A stretch of DNA of 64,000 bases, from assembly GCA_035771165.1 (NCBI GenBank), contig JAWNZC010000368.1, positions 3,484,501-3,548,500 of the forward strand, read 5' to 3'. This stretch comes from Paragorgia papillata. Taxonomy: Eukaryota > Cnidaria > Anthozoa > Scleralcyonacea > Coralliidae. This document shows, piece after piece, positions 37,901-52,700 of this stretch (its first letter is position 1; every line of letters starts with the position of its first letter). The notes under the pieces are model-generated. The model did no database searches and was not told the DNA's origin. It was given only the letters and a program-made list of their open reading frames with translations. The translations under genes were made by a program, and so were the position numbers.

Positions 37901-40900
37901 TTCATCGGAGTTTCCCAGAGCCTCTGATTCTTGGTAGTTGCCAAAAGGATCGCAGGCGCTGGGTACGAGATTGCATCTATATCACCTTCTACTTTAAATA
38001 TCGCAAAACTCACCCAAACACAATTAAGAAGACTCGTTGACAGAGTGTGAAGAAGATATACCTTAAAATGCCCCAAAAATAATGCTAATACACGTATTTT
38101 CGTGAGTAAATAGGTGGCAAACCAAAGCTCGAACATTGGAATATTTGTTCGGTAATTAGGCAACTTACCGGTATGACGTCACTGACTATGTAGTACCCAT
38201 TCTTCTAAACAACTCGGTCGTGCATCAAGAGATACTTAGAATCTCCCCCCAGTAAGTCATGCGCTTTTACTCCAAATTCATTTTTTCCCTCACTTTTGTA
38301 AAGTTAGATGATATCTGCTTTGAAAATATACATAACCTCAAAAGGTATAGTTAACCTTTAAAACTTGAGCGGTCAAGTTGACCGCCCCGCCCGTAAGTGA
38401 TTTTGGGGGGTCAACCATGCCCCGTGTCTGCACCTATCACACCGATTATTTCGGTGGAAGTTTAATTACTGTAGTCGTAGATTAATGGGTGGGATGGAGG
38501 GCACAAATTTTCCTCTCTCGCTGTCTTCTTTAGCTATCGACTACGCAGAATAACGGCTCTATCAAGCTGGCTCTCCAGAGCGTACTGTATGACACCTGGG
38601 AGTTCTCGTCTCTTTAATAGGCTTGCTATCGCCCCATGCCCTGCGCGTTCCTTTGTTGTTAAAGTGCCTATGTCATCCTCGAGGACTTTCCATATTTATA
38701 CTAATTGGAACATTCTGAGAAGATTTCTAATATATCTTCTCAGGCGAAAATTTCATCTTCATGGATTTTTTTGCCGTTAAAGTTGACGGAAGTGACGTTA
38801 AAAGAGGAATCTGTAAAGTGGTTTTCATATAGAGAAATTCCTCTTTCGACGTCACTTCCGTCAACTTTAACGGCAAAAAAATCCATGAAGATGAAATGTT
38901 CGCCTGAGAAGATATATTAGAAATCTTCTCAGAATGTTCCAATTAGTATGTAATATATCAAACACGAGGAGGCGTGTTTCATCAGGATATCCAAACACCG
39001 AGACGTTTGTTGAAAACCGAGGCGAAGCCGAGGTTTTTGAACAAACTTCGAGGTGTTTGGATATCCTGATGAAACACTCCTCCGAGTGTTTGATATAGCA
39101 TCTAAAACAAATCAGTATTTTAAGAGAAAATCAAGATGAAAGTTTGCTTAATTTATGTAATTTCTTCCTCCGATATCCAAACACCGACACGGTACTGATT
39201 TCCTTTGTGTTTTCTTCATGAATTATTAATGAGTTTTGGATAAATATGTAAAGTCCCTGAGTCCTTTAACCTTGGTTATAAATAACGTCATTAAGCCTTG
39301 AGTGAGCTAGCCTGGTCAGCGGGATGACTCGTTTTCTTTTTAAACATCTCTAATAATCCGCTGGTGGAGGCATATGCAATCTCTGACTGCCCTCTTGTTC
39401 TTTATATTTTTAGAGTCGCGAGAGAACTCGTTCAAATGCTGATAGTTGTTACAGTTCGTTATCACCGTACGGCAGAGAAGACGATCCTGTATTATTGGCG
39501 CTGGGTTCGTTGGTCAAATTGTCCTTCAATCCTGAATGCCAGCCTCTTCTGCTGTCCTATCTTTGCTTGCCCAAGGCCTTGTCTCAGCTTTCAGTATTTG
39601 CGCGATCACCAACATGTGGTCAGTGGGTAGCGGAAGCAGTGGCCATTTTGATAAAGAATCTTGCCAGTGTGAGTAAACTAAATGTTTAACTTTTTTTAAA
39701 TACTAATGGGCTTGGTTTACTCTACTCCATTTCATTCCACTCAACTTTACTCCACTACACCACACTCTACCCACTCTACCTCGTGATCTCTCTCCATTCC
39801 ACTACACTACACTCTACCACACTTTACTCCACCACACTCTACTCTACTCTACACGACACTACACTACACTACACTACACTACACTAAACTACACTACACC
39901 ACACTACCTTCCCTCCATTCTACTTCACTCCACTTCACTTCCCTCCATTCCACTTCTTTCCCTCCACTTTCTTCCACTCCACTTCCCTCCACTCCACTTC
40001 CCTCCACTCCACTTCCCTCCACTCCACTTCCCTCCACTCCACTCCACTTCACTCCACTCCACTTCCCTCCACTCCACTTTCCTTCACTTCCCTCCAATCC
40101 ACTTCACTTCCCTCCATTCCACTTCTTTCCCTCCACTCCACTTCCTTCCACTTCCCTCCACTCCACTTCACTCCACTTCACTTCCCTCCACTCCACTTTC
40201 CTTCACTTCCCTCCATGCCACTTCATTTCCCTCCATTCGACTTCTTTCCTTCCACTCCACTTCCCTCCATTCCACTTTCATCCACTCCACTTCCATCCAC
40301 TCCACTTCCCTCCACTTCACTTCCCTCCATTCCACTTCTTTCCCTCCACTCCACTTTCCTCCACTCCACTTCCCTCCACGCCACTTCCCTCCACTCTACT
40401 TCCATCCATTCCACTTCCCTCCACTCCACTTCCCTCCACTTCACTTCACTCCACTCTACTCTACGCCACTCCAGTCTACTTCACTTCACCCCACTTCACT
40501 TTCCTCTACTTCACTTTACTTCACTTATCTTCACTTTGCTCTACTCCACTTTACTTCACTCTACTCTACTCTACTCTACTCCACTCCACTCCACTCCACT
40601 CCACTCCACTCCACTCCACTCCACTTCACTTCACTTCACTTTACTTTACTTTACTTTACTCTACTCTACTCTACTCTACTCTACTCTACTCTACTCTACT
40701 CTACTCTGGTTTCATAATCTTAAGAAATCTACAAGGTCTTCAATAGTTGTCTTGTTTTCTTTCAACCGTAGATCGAAGGTCCTGACAGTCGACGAAGAGC
40801 TGCTGAAGCTGGTTTTATAAGAACTGTTTTGGAACTTGCTGAGGCACATGAACCTGTTCAGGTACATCACCAAACGATTATTGCTGTTATTACAGTATGA

Positions 40901-43900
40901 TGGGCATGCTTTATATTGTTATATAAACTGTAAAAATGATCACAAACTAAGTTTTAGTCATTCAGTTTGATTTTGAATATCAAAATTAGCTCATCTGAAC
41001 TTTGTCAAAACCGAGAGGTCCTCAGTGGCTCAGTCCGAGCGTATCGGCGATTTAAATTACAATAATTACAACTATATGGAAACACGACTGTTGTAAAAGA
41101 TCGCAAACAATCGCTGATCAATCGCCAAGTTACGACAAGTTAAAACTATATGGAAACCAGACTTAAGGATGATTAGAAGTAATATTGGGCATTTCACTCG
41201 ATTACATAGCATGTTCTAGGGATTTTTGGTGAAGGACAATTCGAGTGTAGAATATATACATTTTAAGACCAAACCGGGACCAGTTGCGAAAAATGCAACT
41301 ACACAGGCCTTCCAGCAGGAATTGAACCCACGACCTTGCGATTCTAGTGCAATGCTCTGACCACTGAGCCACGGAGGGCGTTGCCGAGAGCTTGATCGCG
41401 AGTTCTGTATATATAATAAGGTGGTAATGCCAGGAGAGAATTGGGTTTATTAGAAGTAATATTGGGCATTTCACTCGATTACATAGCATGTTTTAGGGAT
41501 TTTTGGTGAAGGAAAATTCGAGTGTAGAATATATACATTTTAAGACCAAACCGGGACCAGTTGCGAAAAATACAACTACACAGGCCTTCCGGTAGGAATT
41601 GAACCCAGGATGATTAGCCTGGTACCCTGGCCCAATCAAAGAATATGGGCCAGGTAACCACTAAAGACTTCTGCTTTCCTATGTGTTAAATGTTCGCGCG
41701 TTTTTATTGGCTATGAGTAAAACTGCAATCGTCATAAGTGGATTTAGCCCTGATGACGTGAGAATGAAATTAGTGGTTACCTGGCCCATATTCTTTGATT
41801 GGCCCAGGGCATTGAACTCTAAGTAAACTGGAACGCTAACTCCATAAGTCAGGCCCTATGAATGGATGAAGCCAAAAATCTTTAAATGTTAGTTTTTCTG
41901 AGTTTTGAGCTGAAATACTTAACGCTGAACGTTGGGCTGTATATGAAATTGAAGCTATTGAAAAATGCTATTTGGTATAGAAACTTCAAGACTTTAGCTA
42001 AAAGGAAAATAATTAAAAAATATAAAAACAACTGCCATTTTGTTTGTCGTAGGTTACAAAATGGCAGTTGTTTTTATATTTTTTAATTATTTCCCTTTTA
42101 CCTAAAGTCTTGAAGTTTCTATACCAAATAGCATTTTTCAATAGCTTCAGTTTCATATACAGCCCAACGTTCGGCGTTAAGTATTTCAGCTCAAAACTCA
42201 GAAAAACTACAACAAGTTTCTTAGTGTTATTTCCCAACGAAATATGGTCGAACATTTACTACATTTTAAAAAGTTTAAAATAACGAGGAAACTTATACTA
42301 TACATCAAATTGAAGCCAATGCTATTTCTAAAAACATACGTATAAAACTGTATTTCAATCCGTTGTTTTGGAGTAATTTGTTATCGTCCCAAACAAAATA
42401 TATGGCAGGATGAAAATTAAGTAACTTGAAGCACGGGAGCTACCTGCAAAGGGACTGGCACTGGCTTCAAAATTCCCCCCTGAGTTATCGTTCCAGTCTT
42501 CTTATAGTTCAATGGGCCAGGGTACCAGGCTAGAGGATGATTAACCCCCAGTCCTTTATCCTTTATGCTTTATGCCTTTTTCTAGACAACGTGTTTGGAA
42601 GTTCTTGATAATCTATTAAAAGATGTGAAATGTGAGCGCGAATACAATTCTACCATGAGCAATATTCCATCCGGGCCTTTGTTGAACTTGTTGCATCACG
42701 AGAATGACGTTGACACTCGTAGCCAGGCAACAACGTCGGAGAATTCCGACGCCACTATTACAAGTAGAAAGAAACAAACCTCTCAACCTCGGTAAGTTGA
42801 CGCAATGTACCTCTACTGTTCATGATAGCTAGGTTTTCGATGGATTTTTGCTAGGTTTAAAGGGCATATGACTCGAAAATTAAGTTTGTCTTATGGAAAA
42901 GAACATCTAAAATGATAAAATAACATCTTTTGCAATTTTTGGTTTCCTCGCTTCGTTTTTGAGATATTCCAGCTTGTTTGATATGCAAATGACACAACTT
43001 TTTACGTCACATGTGCATAATGAGCTATCAGAAAAGGTTACATATCTTTGCTATTATGAAAACATGGGCTTAACTCAAAGGAAGTATGTGCGTGTTTCTA
43101 CCCACACCACCAAACATGTAGAATTCCAAGTGATTTCGTTTCACAATAGCAAAGATATGTAACCTTCTCTCGGTAACTCATAATACTCATTATGCACGTG
43201 TGACGTAAAAAGTTGTGTCATTTGCATATCAAACAAACTGGAATATCTCAAAAACGAAGCGAGGAAACCAAAAACTGCAAAAGATGTTATTTTATCATTT
43301 TAAATGTTCTTTTGAATAAGACAAACTTAATTTTCGAGTCATATGCCCTTTAAGTTAGTGGTACTCTGATGAAAATATTCTTGGCAATGTTTTTGCATAA
43401 TCCTGGGGGTGTTGGTGGCACAGTGGCTCGGAATAGAAATACAGCCAGAAGTCCAACTCGAGTGACAACTTGTCCGCATTTCTTCAATGCGCAGGCGCGA
43501 TATTTTACGCCATCCTACGCGATCCTACGCAATGTCCTACGCCATCCTACGCAATCCTGGCAAGTTCCCCCCGGCAGTTGTAACCTTCTTTTGAAGGTCC
43601 AAACTGCCGGGGGAACTTGCCAGGATTGCGTAGGATGGCGTTGGATCGGTCATATTACTTGCAATTAATTTTATTACTTCCATTTGAAGGAACTTAAAAT
43701 GACTGTTGTTGTGCTGTTGTAGACCCGTTTCATAATGTGTGATATATATTGAAGTGAACTATGCATGCATTTCCTTTTTATGGCAAACGTTCATATCAGT
43801 ACTAGCTTATATATATATATATATATATATATATGCTCCTTCACTTCGGTGTTGTTGACCACTCTGTGAAGTTGCCGTGGGTACCTATTAGCGATAATGC

Positions 43901-46682
43901 AACGCTCACTACCCTTGTGGAAGTTTGAGTACTCTGGGCCCATGCGCACTTCACGCTATCTGAATGTACTTCACCGATGCTGTCCCACATGCGGTTGTCA
44001 CCGACGATCGCATGTGTATAAGTAATTGATGAAATTCATTCAGATTGTTCCAAGCTACACTGATGAGCTGTTGTACAGCGAAACACCGTGTCTCTAGATT
44101 GAACTATATATATATATATATATATATATATCGTAGAATATACTTTACATGTTTTTTGTTGTGTTGTGTTGTTTTTTGTTTTTTTTGTTTTTTTGTTTGG
44201 GGTTTGTTTGGTTGTTTTGGGGTTTTTTTTGTTTGTTTGTTTGTTGTTTTAGTTGGGGGGGTCTTTTGGGGTGGGCGGGGCGTCGTGAAATTTGACCGGT
44301 CAAAAATTGCCTTTGACCGGTCACAATTGGAACTGACCAGTCACCATGACCGGCGTAGCATGAAACGTTACTCTGAGCCCTGCCCAGAACGTCTTATAGC
44401 GTATAAACTAGGCTGTAAACCCTTACTTTAGTTTAATTTATGGGGCAAGTTTTTGTTTATTTTCATGTTTGTTTATGTTTAGTGTTGGGTTTTTTTTCTG
44501 TTATGGTTATGGACTTACGGTTATGGTTATGAGTATTGTATGGTTATGAGTATTGTATGGTTATGAGTAGTGTATGGTTATGAGTAGTGTATGGTTATGA
44601 GTATTGTATGGTTATGAGTATTGTATGGTTATGAGTAGTGTATGGTTATGAGTAGTGTATGGTTATGAGTATTGTATGGTTATGAGTATTGTATGGTTAT
44701 GAGTATTGTATGGTTATGAGTATTGTATGGTTATGAGTAGTGTATGGTTATGAGTATTGTATGGTGATGAGTATTGTATGGTTATGAGTAGTGTATGGTT
44801 ATGAGTATTGTATGGTTATGAGTATTGTATGGTTATGAGTATTGTATGGTTATGAGTATTGTATGGTTATGAGTATTGTATGATTATGAGTATGAGTATT
44901 GTATGGTTATGAGTATTGTATGGTTATGAGTATTGTATGGTTATGAGTATTGTATGGTTATGAGTATGAGTATTGTATGGTTATGAGTATTGTATGGTTA
45001 TGAGTATTGTATGGTTATGAGTATTGTATGGTTTACGTTATGAGTAGTGTATGGTTATGAGTATTGTATGGTGATGAGTAGTGTATGGTTATGAGTAGTG
45101 TATGGTTATGAGTATTGTATGGTTATGAGTATTGTATGGTTATGAGTATTGTATGGTTATGAGTATTGTATGGTTATGAGTATTGTATGATTATGAGTAT
45201 GAGTATTGTATGGTTATGAGTATTGTATGGTTATGAGTATTGTATGGTTATGAGTATTGTATGATTATGAGTATGAGTATTGTATGGTTATGAGTATTGT
45301 ATGGTTATGAGTATTGTATGGTTATGAGTATTGTATGGTTATGAGTATTGTATGGTTATGAGTATTGTATGGTTATGAGTATCGTATGGTTATGAGTACT
45401 GTATGGTTATGAGTATTGTATGGTTATGAGTAGTTTTTCTCCTTTGTCATTTGCAGAGAGCCGCACGTTGGTGTTCTAAAAAGCAACTTTCCCGAGTCTA
45501 AAGAAACTTGTAAAGTACATGGCTTTGAAGATGATTTGTCGTGTTCTTGGTGAGTTTTTAGTGGCAACGTAAAGGCGAAGTAATACGTGCAACAAATTGC
45601 TACAACATTGTTGTAAGTTAAATAGCGTTGTTGCTCCGCCCACCTCAAACATTGTCACGCAACAATGATTTTCATCTGCATAAAATAATACAAGTCTACT
45701 CACCTCTGATCGACGAAGGTTCACTGGCCTAGCTTTCTTATCACTAGCTTTCCTTCTGCAACCGCCAAAAGTTGAAAGTTAAACAGTTAAATTTTCATTC
45801 CGAGCCCAACGTTCCCCTTACCCAGCGGGCGGGAAACGAGAGGCTCTGGGATAATCCGTTCACGCCATCACAGGATTCTTGTTATCCGGAAGAAGAGTTA
45901 TATAGAGTTCACTGTGTTCATCAGCCAATGAAATATCGATGTGAAACGGATTATCCCAGAGTCTCTCGTTTCCCGGGTGGGGAACGTGGACTCTGGGAGC
46001 GAGATTGTCGAAGGGCCAGAACGATTCTGGGCCGGACCTTTTTACGAATGTTGCCAGGCCTTCTCGTTTCCAGCCTCTCCCCAGTCTTCCCAAGAACCCA
46101 ATCCGACTACGCGGCCAAGTTCATGCGGAAACGAAAGGCTTGGAAACTGTAGGCTACGCATAGCGTACCTTTTGTTAAACATCTCTAATAACCCGCTGGA
46201 GGAGGTATATGCAGTCTCTGAGTGCAGCCTTCTTGTGTTTATTTCTCTTTTCTCCTTTCGTAGTTGTCATGAAGATCTTTCAGCCAAGCTCAGTCCTCGT
46301 CTAGTTGCCACTCGTTTACTGGCGGCTTCAAGCACGCATTTGAAAATGCAAAGAGAACTTGGAACATCGCAGTGAGTTCATGAATTAAGAAATTGTGATA
46401 ATATTTTTGCCACTGTGAAGCCACATATACGCGTACCATTCTTATTAGCGCCATTGATAAATTTGAGAGTCTTGTGTTGTTATCGTTTAGAGCTGTGAGT
46501 TTACTGGTAGAAGCCTTGGAGGAACACGATGAAGAAATTGTTTATAATGCAGTAGTCACTCTGGCTAACCTTGCAATGTATTGTGGGAATCATACTCTTC
46601 TTATAGATTCTTCTGCTGTTGAAAAACTCAAGAAACTTGTCCCAAAGCAATCAAGGTATGCATGAAAAGGGCTTGTTTATAT

Positions 46683-46737
<55 letters not shown>

Positions 46738-49700
46738 TTAGACTTTATTGGGTAACAAAAATATATAGATTTACAAAAATACATATTTACATTAACAAAC
46801 AACAACTAAATAGTGGAGGCGAGTTAGCTAGAAAGTTTTAGAAAGTCAATACATGCAGCAAGACCTCGGTTTAATATTTTACCGTAAAGACCTCACTCTC
46901 GGTTATTAAGTAGTTAATAGGTAGTAGTTAGTATAACAGTAGGTATAGGTATAAAATAGTCCGATATTTTAATAAAGTTTTGATTGATATTGACCATGAA
47001 CAGTTTAGTTATAATATAGGCAATTTAAAGAGGCACTCGCACCCAAAAAGTTTTTTTCAATAATATGAATCTGTTCTATTTGTGGAGTACAAAACTGAAG
47101 AAAAAAAATTTATTCGGGTAAATTCTCGCTTTTTTATGGCCTTTCAAAGTTGGTACTTATTTATCTCACGACCGGGCTGCGGGTTATCTTTGGGAGACTG
47201 GTGAGAGAACGACTTGTGACGTCACGAGATGAACACGCAAGAAGAAGCTTTATATACTTTACTACAGAAACACTCAGAAAGCACTCGTTTTTTCAAGCAA
47301 TACTCCGCGTTTTGTATTTTTTTTTATGTCTTCAACGGAATTAGTATCTTTAGTGTTGACAAACAGCGGGTTCACCTTGTGACGTCACAGCACCAAACTG
47401 ACCCCAGTCGCTCGGTCGTGGGACAAAATGGAGTCCATTTTGGGGTAATTTTACCAACTTTGAAAGGCCATAAAAAAGCGAGAATTTACCCGAATAAAAT
47501 TTTCCCCCCAGTTTTGTACTCCACAAATAGAACAGATTCATATTATTGAAAAAAAATTTGGGGTGTGAGTGCCACTTTAACTAAAAACCAGTTCGCATAG
47601 GAAAGAGTAAGGGCATGTTTACAAGGAAGCTCTTGTACTTTTCTTCTTGTTGTTTTTTGTCTGTTGTGTTTACAAAGACGCTAGGGTAACCCGGGTGCTT
47701 AGTAGCCGGGTTATGTTTTGTCCTTGTTAACGTGTTTGGTAGTGATAACTCGCCTACCCAGGACAACTTTTTACTAGTTCCAGGCTTCTTCTTATTAGTG
47801 CTTGATAACCACGTCTAATAAAGTTGACCCGGGCAGCAAGGTGACCCTACCTGTGAAATTTTGCTTGTAAACCCGGGCTAACTTTGACCCGGGTGCCAAT
47901 CTCGTACCCAGAGCCCACGTTCCCCACCGGGGAAACGAGAGACTCTGGGATAATCCGTTTCAAATCACAGGATTCTTGTTATTCCGGTTGAGGTACGCAT
48001 GCGTCAATATCCGAGCGGAATCTGGGTAGTATGTTCTCCTTGTTTGACTTTTCCCCAAAAAAAGTCAATGGGGTTGCTGGCGAAGCTCGAATTACAGCAT
48101 CTACACACATACGGCGAAGATATCGATCGCGGCAACGTCTTCACTGGAGTCTTGTCGTCCGACCTATTTGTTATTTTGGTTTTATTAATTGTATTCCGGT
48201 CACTTCAGACCAACTCATGCTCACTATTCAACCAATAACGTAACGATTCGAAACGGATTATCCCAGAGTCTCTCGTTTCCCGGGTGGGGAACGTGGGCTC
48301 TGGGAACGAGATTGCCCAGGTGCTTTAAAAATAATAAACACCTATGGTGACAAACATGGGCTTAGCCAGAAGCCCGTCCACCCGTCTTTTGGACGGGCAT
48401 TTTTTAAAGTGGACGGGTAAAAATTGATAACAAAACTCCAGTATTTCGTCTTTAGTTCTTTAATACAACTGTACAAGCTTTATTTTCGCCACGACATTCA
48501 ACAGTCACTGCACATACCTTGACCACAAGATACAAGTTCCTATGTTTTCGCGAAATAATTAGTATTTTAGGACTAAATTTGGCGATTATTTTAATCTGCA
48601 GAGGGTGGACGTAAACCATAACCCTATCAACATGACAACATCACGGTGTTAGCATAATTGCATTCTACAACCGCTGACACAAATCAACGTGTTTTCAGTA
48701 CAAAATAACGTGGGTGACTAATTAACAATTATTCACCGAAGTGGAGGTGAATAGTGCTGGATATTCACCGAGCCGCTTCGGCGAGGTGAATATCCACACT
48801 ATTCACCAACACTGAGGTGAATAATTGTTTTAGCATATACCTCATAAATGAAATAATAATAAGTTTAACATTCTTACATTTTTCGGTATTTTATACAAGA
48901 CTGTCAAGACACGGCCGCTTAGTAGCAACTTGGGCACTTGGCTAGCACTTGTCGACAAAACAGTTTTTACAACTTTTGAATATATTAATGGCTAGAAAAT
49001 TGTAAAGAAACATACCTGTGGACACTCTTCTACTTAATTTTGTTGACTTTTTTCGTTATTCTACAACATCAGCCTTGTTTAACAACAAAATCTCCTGCTT
49101 CGGTAAACAAAGCAAAACTGGCCGCCATTTTGTTTTGCCCGCAGGTGAATAGTGCAGGATATCCCGAGCTAGAGGAACCAATCAGATTGCTTGAAAAGCA
49201 CTATTCACCTGCGAGGTATATGCTAATTGTTAATATAGACAAAGAAAATGATAGATTTTGCTGCTGTTTGCTCTCCAATTTAGAGTACTTTTGTTTTCCA
49301 GAATGCTCAGAATCGCGTTTTCAGAAGACCTGATTTCAAAAAAATTCGGGGAGGGGGGGGGGGGGTGGTCATGCCCCCAGACCCCCCTAGTAGTGGGCAC
49401 TTTTGGACGGGTAGATTCCTAAACCTGGCTAAGGCTTTGGTGACAAACTGTAATGGAAGCGAGAGTTTGTGGTAAATATACGAGGTTGGCATTTGCTGTG
49501 AATCCTCTGATGAAGGCCTGAGTCAATAGGTCGAAAGCTCAGCAATATAAATGATGTTTCTCTTCTTTGCTATAGGGCGTATTACCACGTGTGTCGAACG
49601 TTGGTTTACCTTGACCAAGAGGACGACGAATGTGACTATCTTTTCGACTTCGACGATGAAGAACCACGACCATTCTACACCGAACAGTCAGCCAACCAGG

Positions 49701-52700
49701 AGCCTTACATCAAAGGCGCTAGTCTAGAGACTCTTGTCCGTTTTATCACCACTAAAGCTGTGGCTCTTTGGGGAGGCATTCCATTGCTATCTCCATCACC
49801 CAAGAATAGACCACGGACGAAAGGACCAAAAAGAAAAACAAAATCTTCGGATGAGCATGTTATTGAGTTCTTCCTAGCCACTTACTCCACTTATACTAAT
49901 GCAGTGGTATTAATGAGATTGTTCAAACATAGGTAAGTCAACACCTTTGAGTGCATAGGGCAGTAGTTTTGAAGCTTTTTTGCTATGGGATCCACTTGGC
50001 TAATTTTGCTCGAGGTCGCGGCCCGCCTACTCAGGGCTAATGGCATACATAATACTACTCCACTCCACTCTACTCCACTCTACTCTACTCTACTCTACTC
50101 CACTCTACTCTACTCTACTCTACTCTACTCTACTCTACTCTACTCTACTCTACTCTACTCCACTCCACTCCACTCCACTCCACTCCACTCCACTCCACTC
50201 CACTCCACTCCACTCCACTCTACTCCACTCCACTCCACTCCACTCCACTCCACTGTACTCTACTCTACTCCACTCCACTCCACTCCACTCCACTCCACTC
50301 CACTTCACTCCACTCTACTTCACTCCAATCTACTCTATCACACTGCACTCTACTCCACTGCAATCTACTCTACTCCAGTTTACTTCACTCTACTCCACTC
50401 TACTCCAGTCTACTTCACTCCACTCTACTCCATCACACTACACTCTACTCGACTCCACTCGACCCCACTCCACTCCACTCCATCACAGTCCACTCTACTC
50501 CACACTGCACTCTACTTCACTCCACTCTACTCCACTCTACTCCATCACACTCCACTCTACTCCACTCTACTCCATCACACTCCACTCTACTCCATCACAC
50601 TCCACTGCACTCTACTCTACTCCATCACACTGCACTCCACTCCACTGCACTCTACTTCACTCCACTCTACTCCATCACACTTCACTCTACTCCATCACAC
50701 TTCACTCTACTCCACTGCACTCTACTCCATCACACTCCACTGCACTCTACTCCACTCTACTCCATCACACTGCACTCCACTCCACTGCACTCTACTTCAC
50801 TGCACTCTACTTCACTCCACTCTACTCCATCACACTTCACTCTACTCCACTGCACTCTACTCCACTGCACTCTACTCCATCACACTCCACTGCACTCTAC
50901 TCCACTCTACTCCATCACACTGCACTCTACTCCACTGCACTCTACTTCACTGCACTCTACTTCACTCCACTGCACTCTACTCCACTGCACTCTACTTCAC
51001 TGCACTCTACTTCACTCCACTGCACTCTACTCCACTGCACTCTACTTCACTCCACTCTACTCCATCACACTTCACTCTACTCCACTGCACTCTACTCCAT
51101 CGCACTCCACTCTACTCCACTGCACTCTACTCCATCACACTCCACTCTAGTCCATTCCACTCCACTCTACTCCACTGCACTCTACTTCACTCCACTCTAC
51201 TCCATCACACTCCACTCTAGTCCATTCCACTCTACTCCACTCTACTCTACTCTACTCTACTCTACTCTACTCTACTCTACTCTACTCTACTCTACTCTAC
51301 TCTACTCTACTCTACTCTACTCTACTCTACTCTACTCTACTCTACTCTACTCTACTCTACTCTACTCTACTCTACTCTACTCTACTCTACTCTACTCTAC
51401 TCTACTCCATCACACTCTACTCCATCACACTCTACTCCATCACACTCTACTCCATCACACTCCACTCTACTACACTCTACTCCATCACACTCCACTCCAC
51501 TTCACTATACTCCACTTTACAACTAATCTTATATTTTAATACAATGTCAGCCATTATGATCAGTACTTATTACGGTTCATACATGGTTATTGTGTTTCAC
51601 AGTTCTTCAATGTAAGTTTATAGCCTGGTCTAAAGCCAGCGAAATAGCTTTTTTCTTCTGGGGGAAGGTATTTGTAAAATTTTTACACTTTTTCGTTTCT
51701 TGATCTTCAGGTTTCATGATCCAAAGTTAAGTTCATTATTTGATTGTGAAACTGGTGTGTTGGACGATAGTGAGTGTATGCCTCCACTTCATATGGCTCT
51801 GATGAGGATTTGGGACACCTGGCTTGAGAAATACCCCGAGGATTTCAGAGAGATTCCATCATTACAGGTTTGAGACTAAGTTTGGTTTTGATACAAGAGA
51901 ATAGCGTTATTAGGACATCGAAAGTCAAACATTTTGTTTCAAACAAAGTCACGGTTAATATATTAGAAATGTAGACTGTTAACTTTTTTAACTGTCTATT
52001 TGTTTGTTTGTTTGTTTGCGTGTGTGTTTGTTTGTTTGTTTGTTTGTTTGCGTGTTTATTTGTTTGTTTGTTTGCTTGTTTGTTTGTTTGTTTGCGTGTG
52101 TGTTTGTTTGTTTGCGTGTGTGTTTGTTTGTTTGCGTGTGTTTGTTTGTTTGCGTGTGTGTTTGTTTGTTTGCGTGTGTTTGTTTGTTTGTTTGTTTGTT
52201 TGTTTGTTTGTGTGTTTGTTTGTTTGTTTGTTTGTTTGTTTGTTTGTTTGCGTGTTTGTTTGTTTGTTTGTTTGCGTGCGTGTGTGTTTGTTTGTGTGTT
52301 TGTTTGTTTGTTTGTTTGCGTGTTTGTTTGTTTGTTTGTTTGTTTGTTTGTTTGTGTGTTTGCGTGTTTGTTTGTTTGCGTGTGTGTTTGTTTGCGTGTG
52401 TGTTTGTTTCTTTGTGTGTTTGTTTGCTTGTTTGTATCTGTCTGTCTGTCTGCCTAACTGTTTATGTTTGTTTGTTTGTTTTTCGTTTGTTTTTTGCTAT
52501 TAGTTTGTTTATTTGTTTGTTTGTTTGTTTGTTTGTTTGTTTGTTTTTCTGTCTGTTTGTTTTTCTGTCTGTTTGTTTGTTTGTTTGTTTGTTTTTCTGT
52601 CTGTTTGTTTGTTTGTTTGTTTGTTTGTTTGTTTGTTTGTTTGTTTGTTGTAACATTGTATGTTTAGTAACCAATGTGTCGTTTTATTGATAAATTTGAA

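Noticed and set aside
40215..40820. 201-codon frame reaching into exon 11
   Set aside because: Mostly pentanucleotide array, and the frame differs from the one that joins exons 10 and 12.
49985..51539. 411- and 499-codon frames of the same type
   Set aside because: Same pentanucleotide periodicity, inside intron 16.
52000..52690. Cys/Leu/Val-rich frames up to 228 codons
   Set aside because: GTTT tetranucleotide array, open in three frames.
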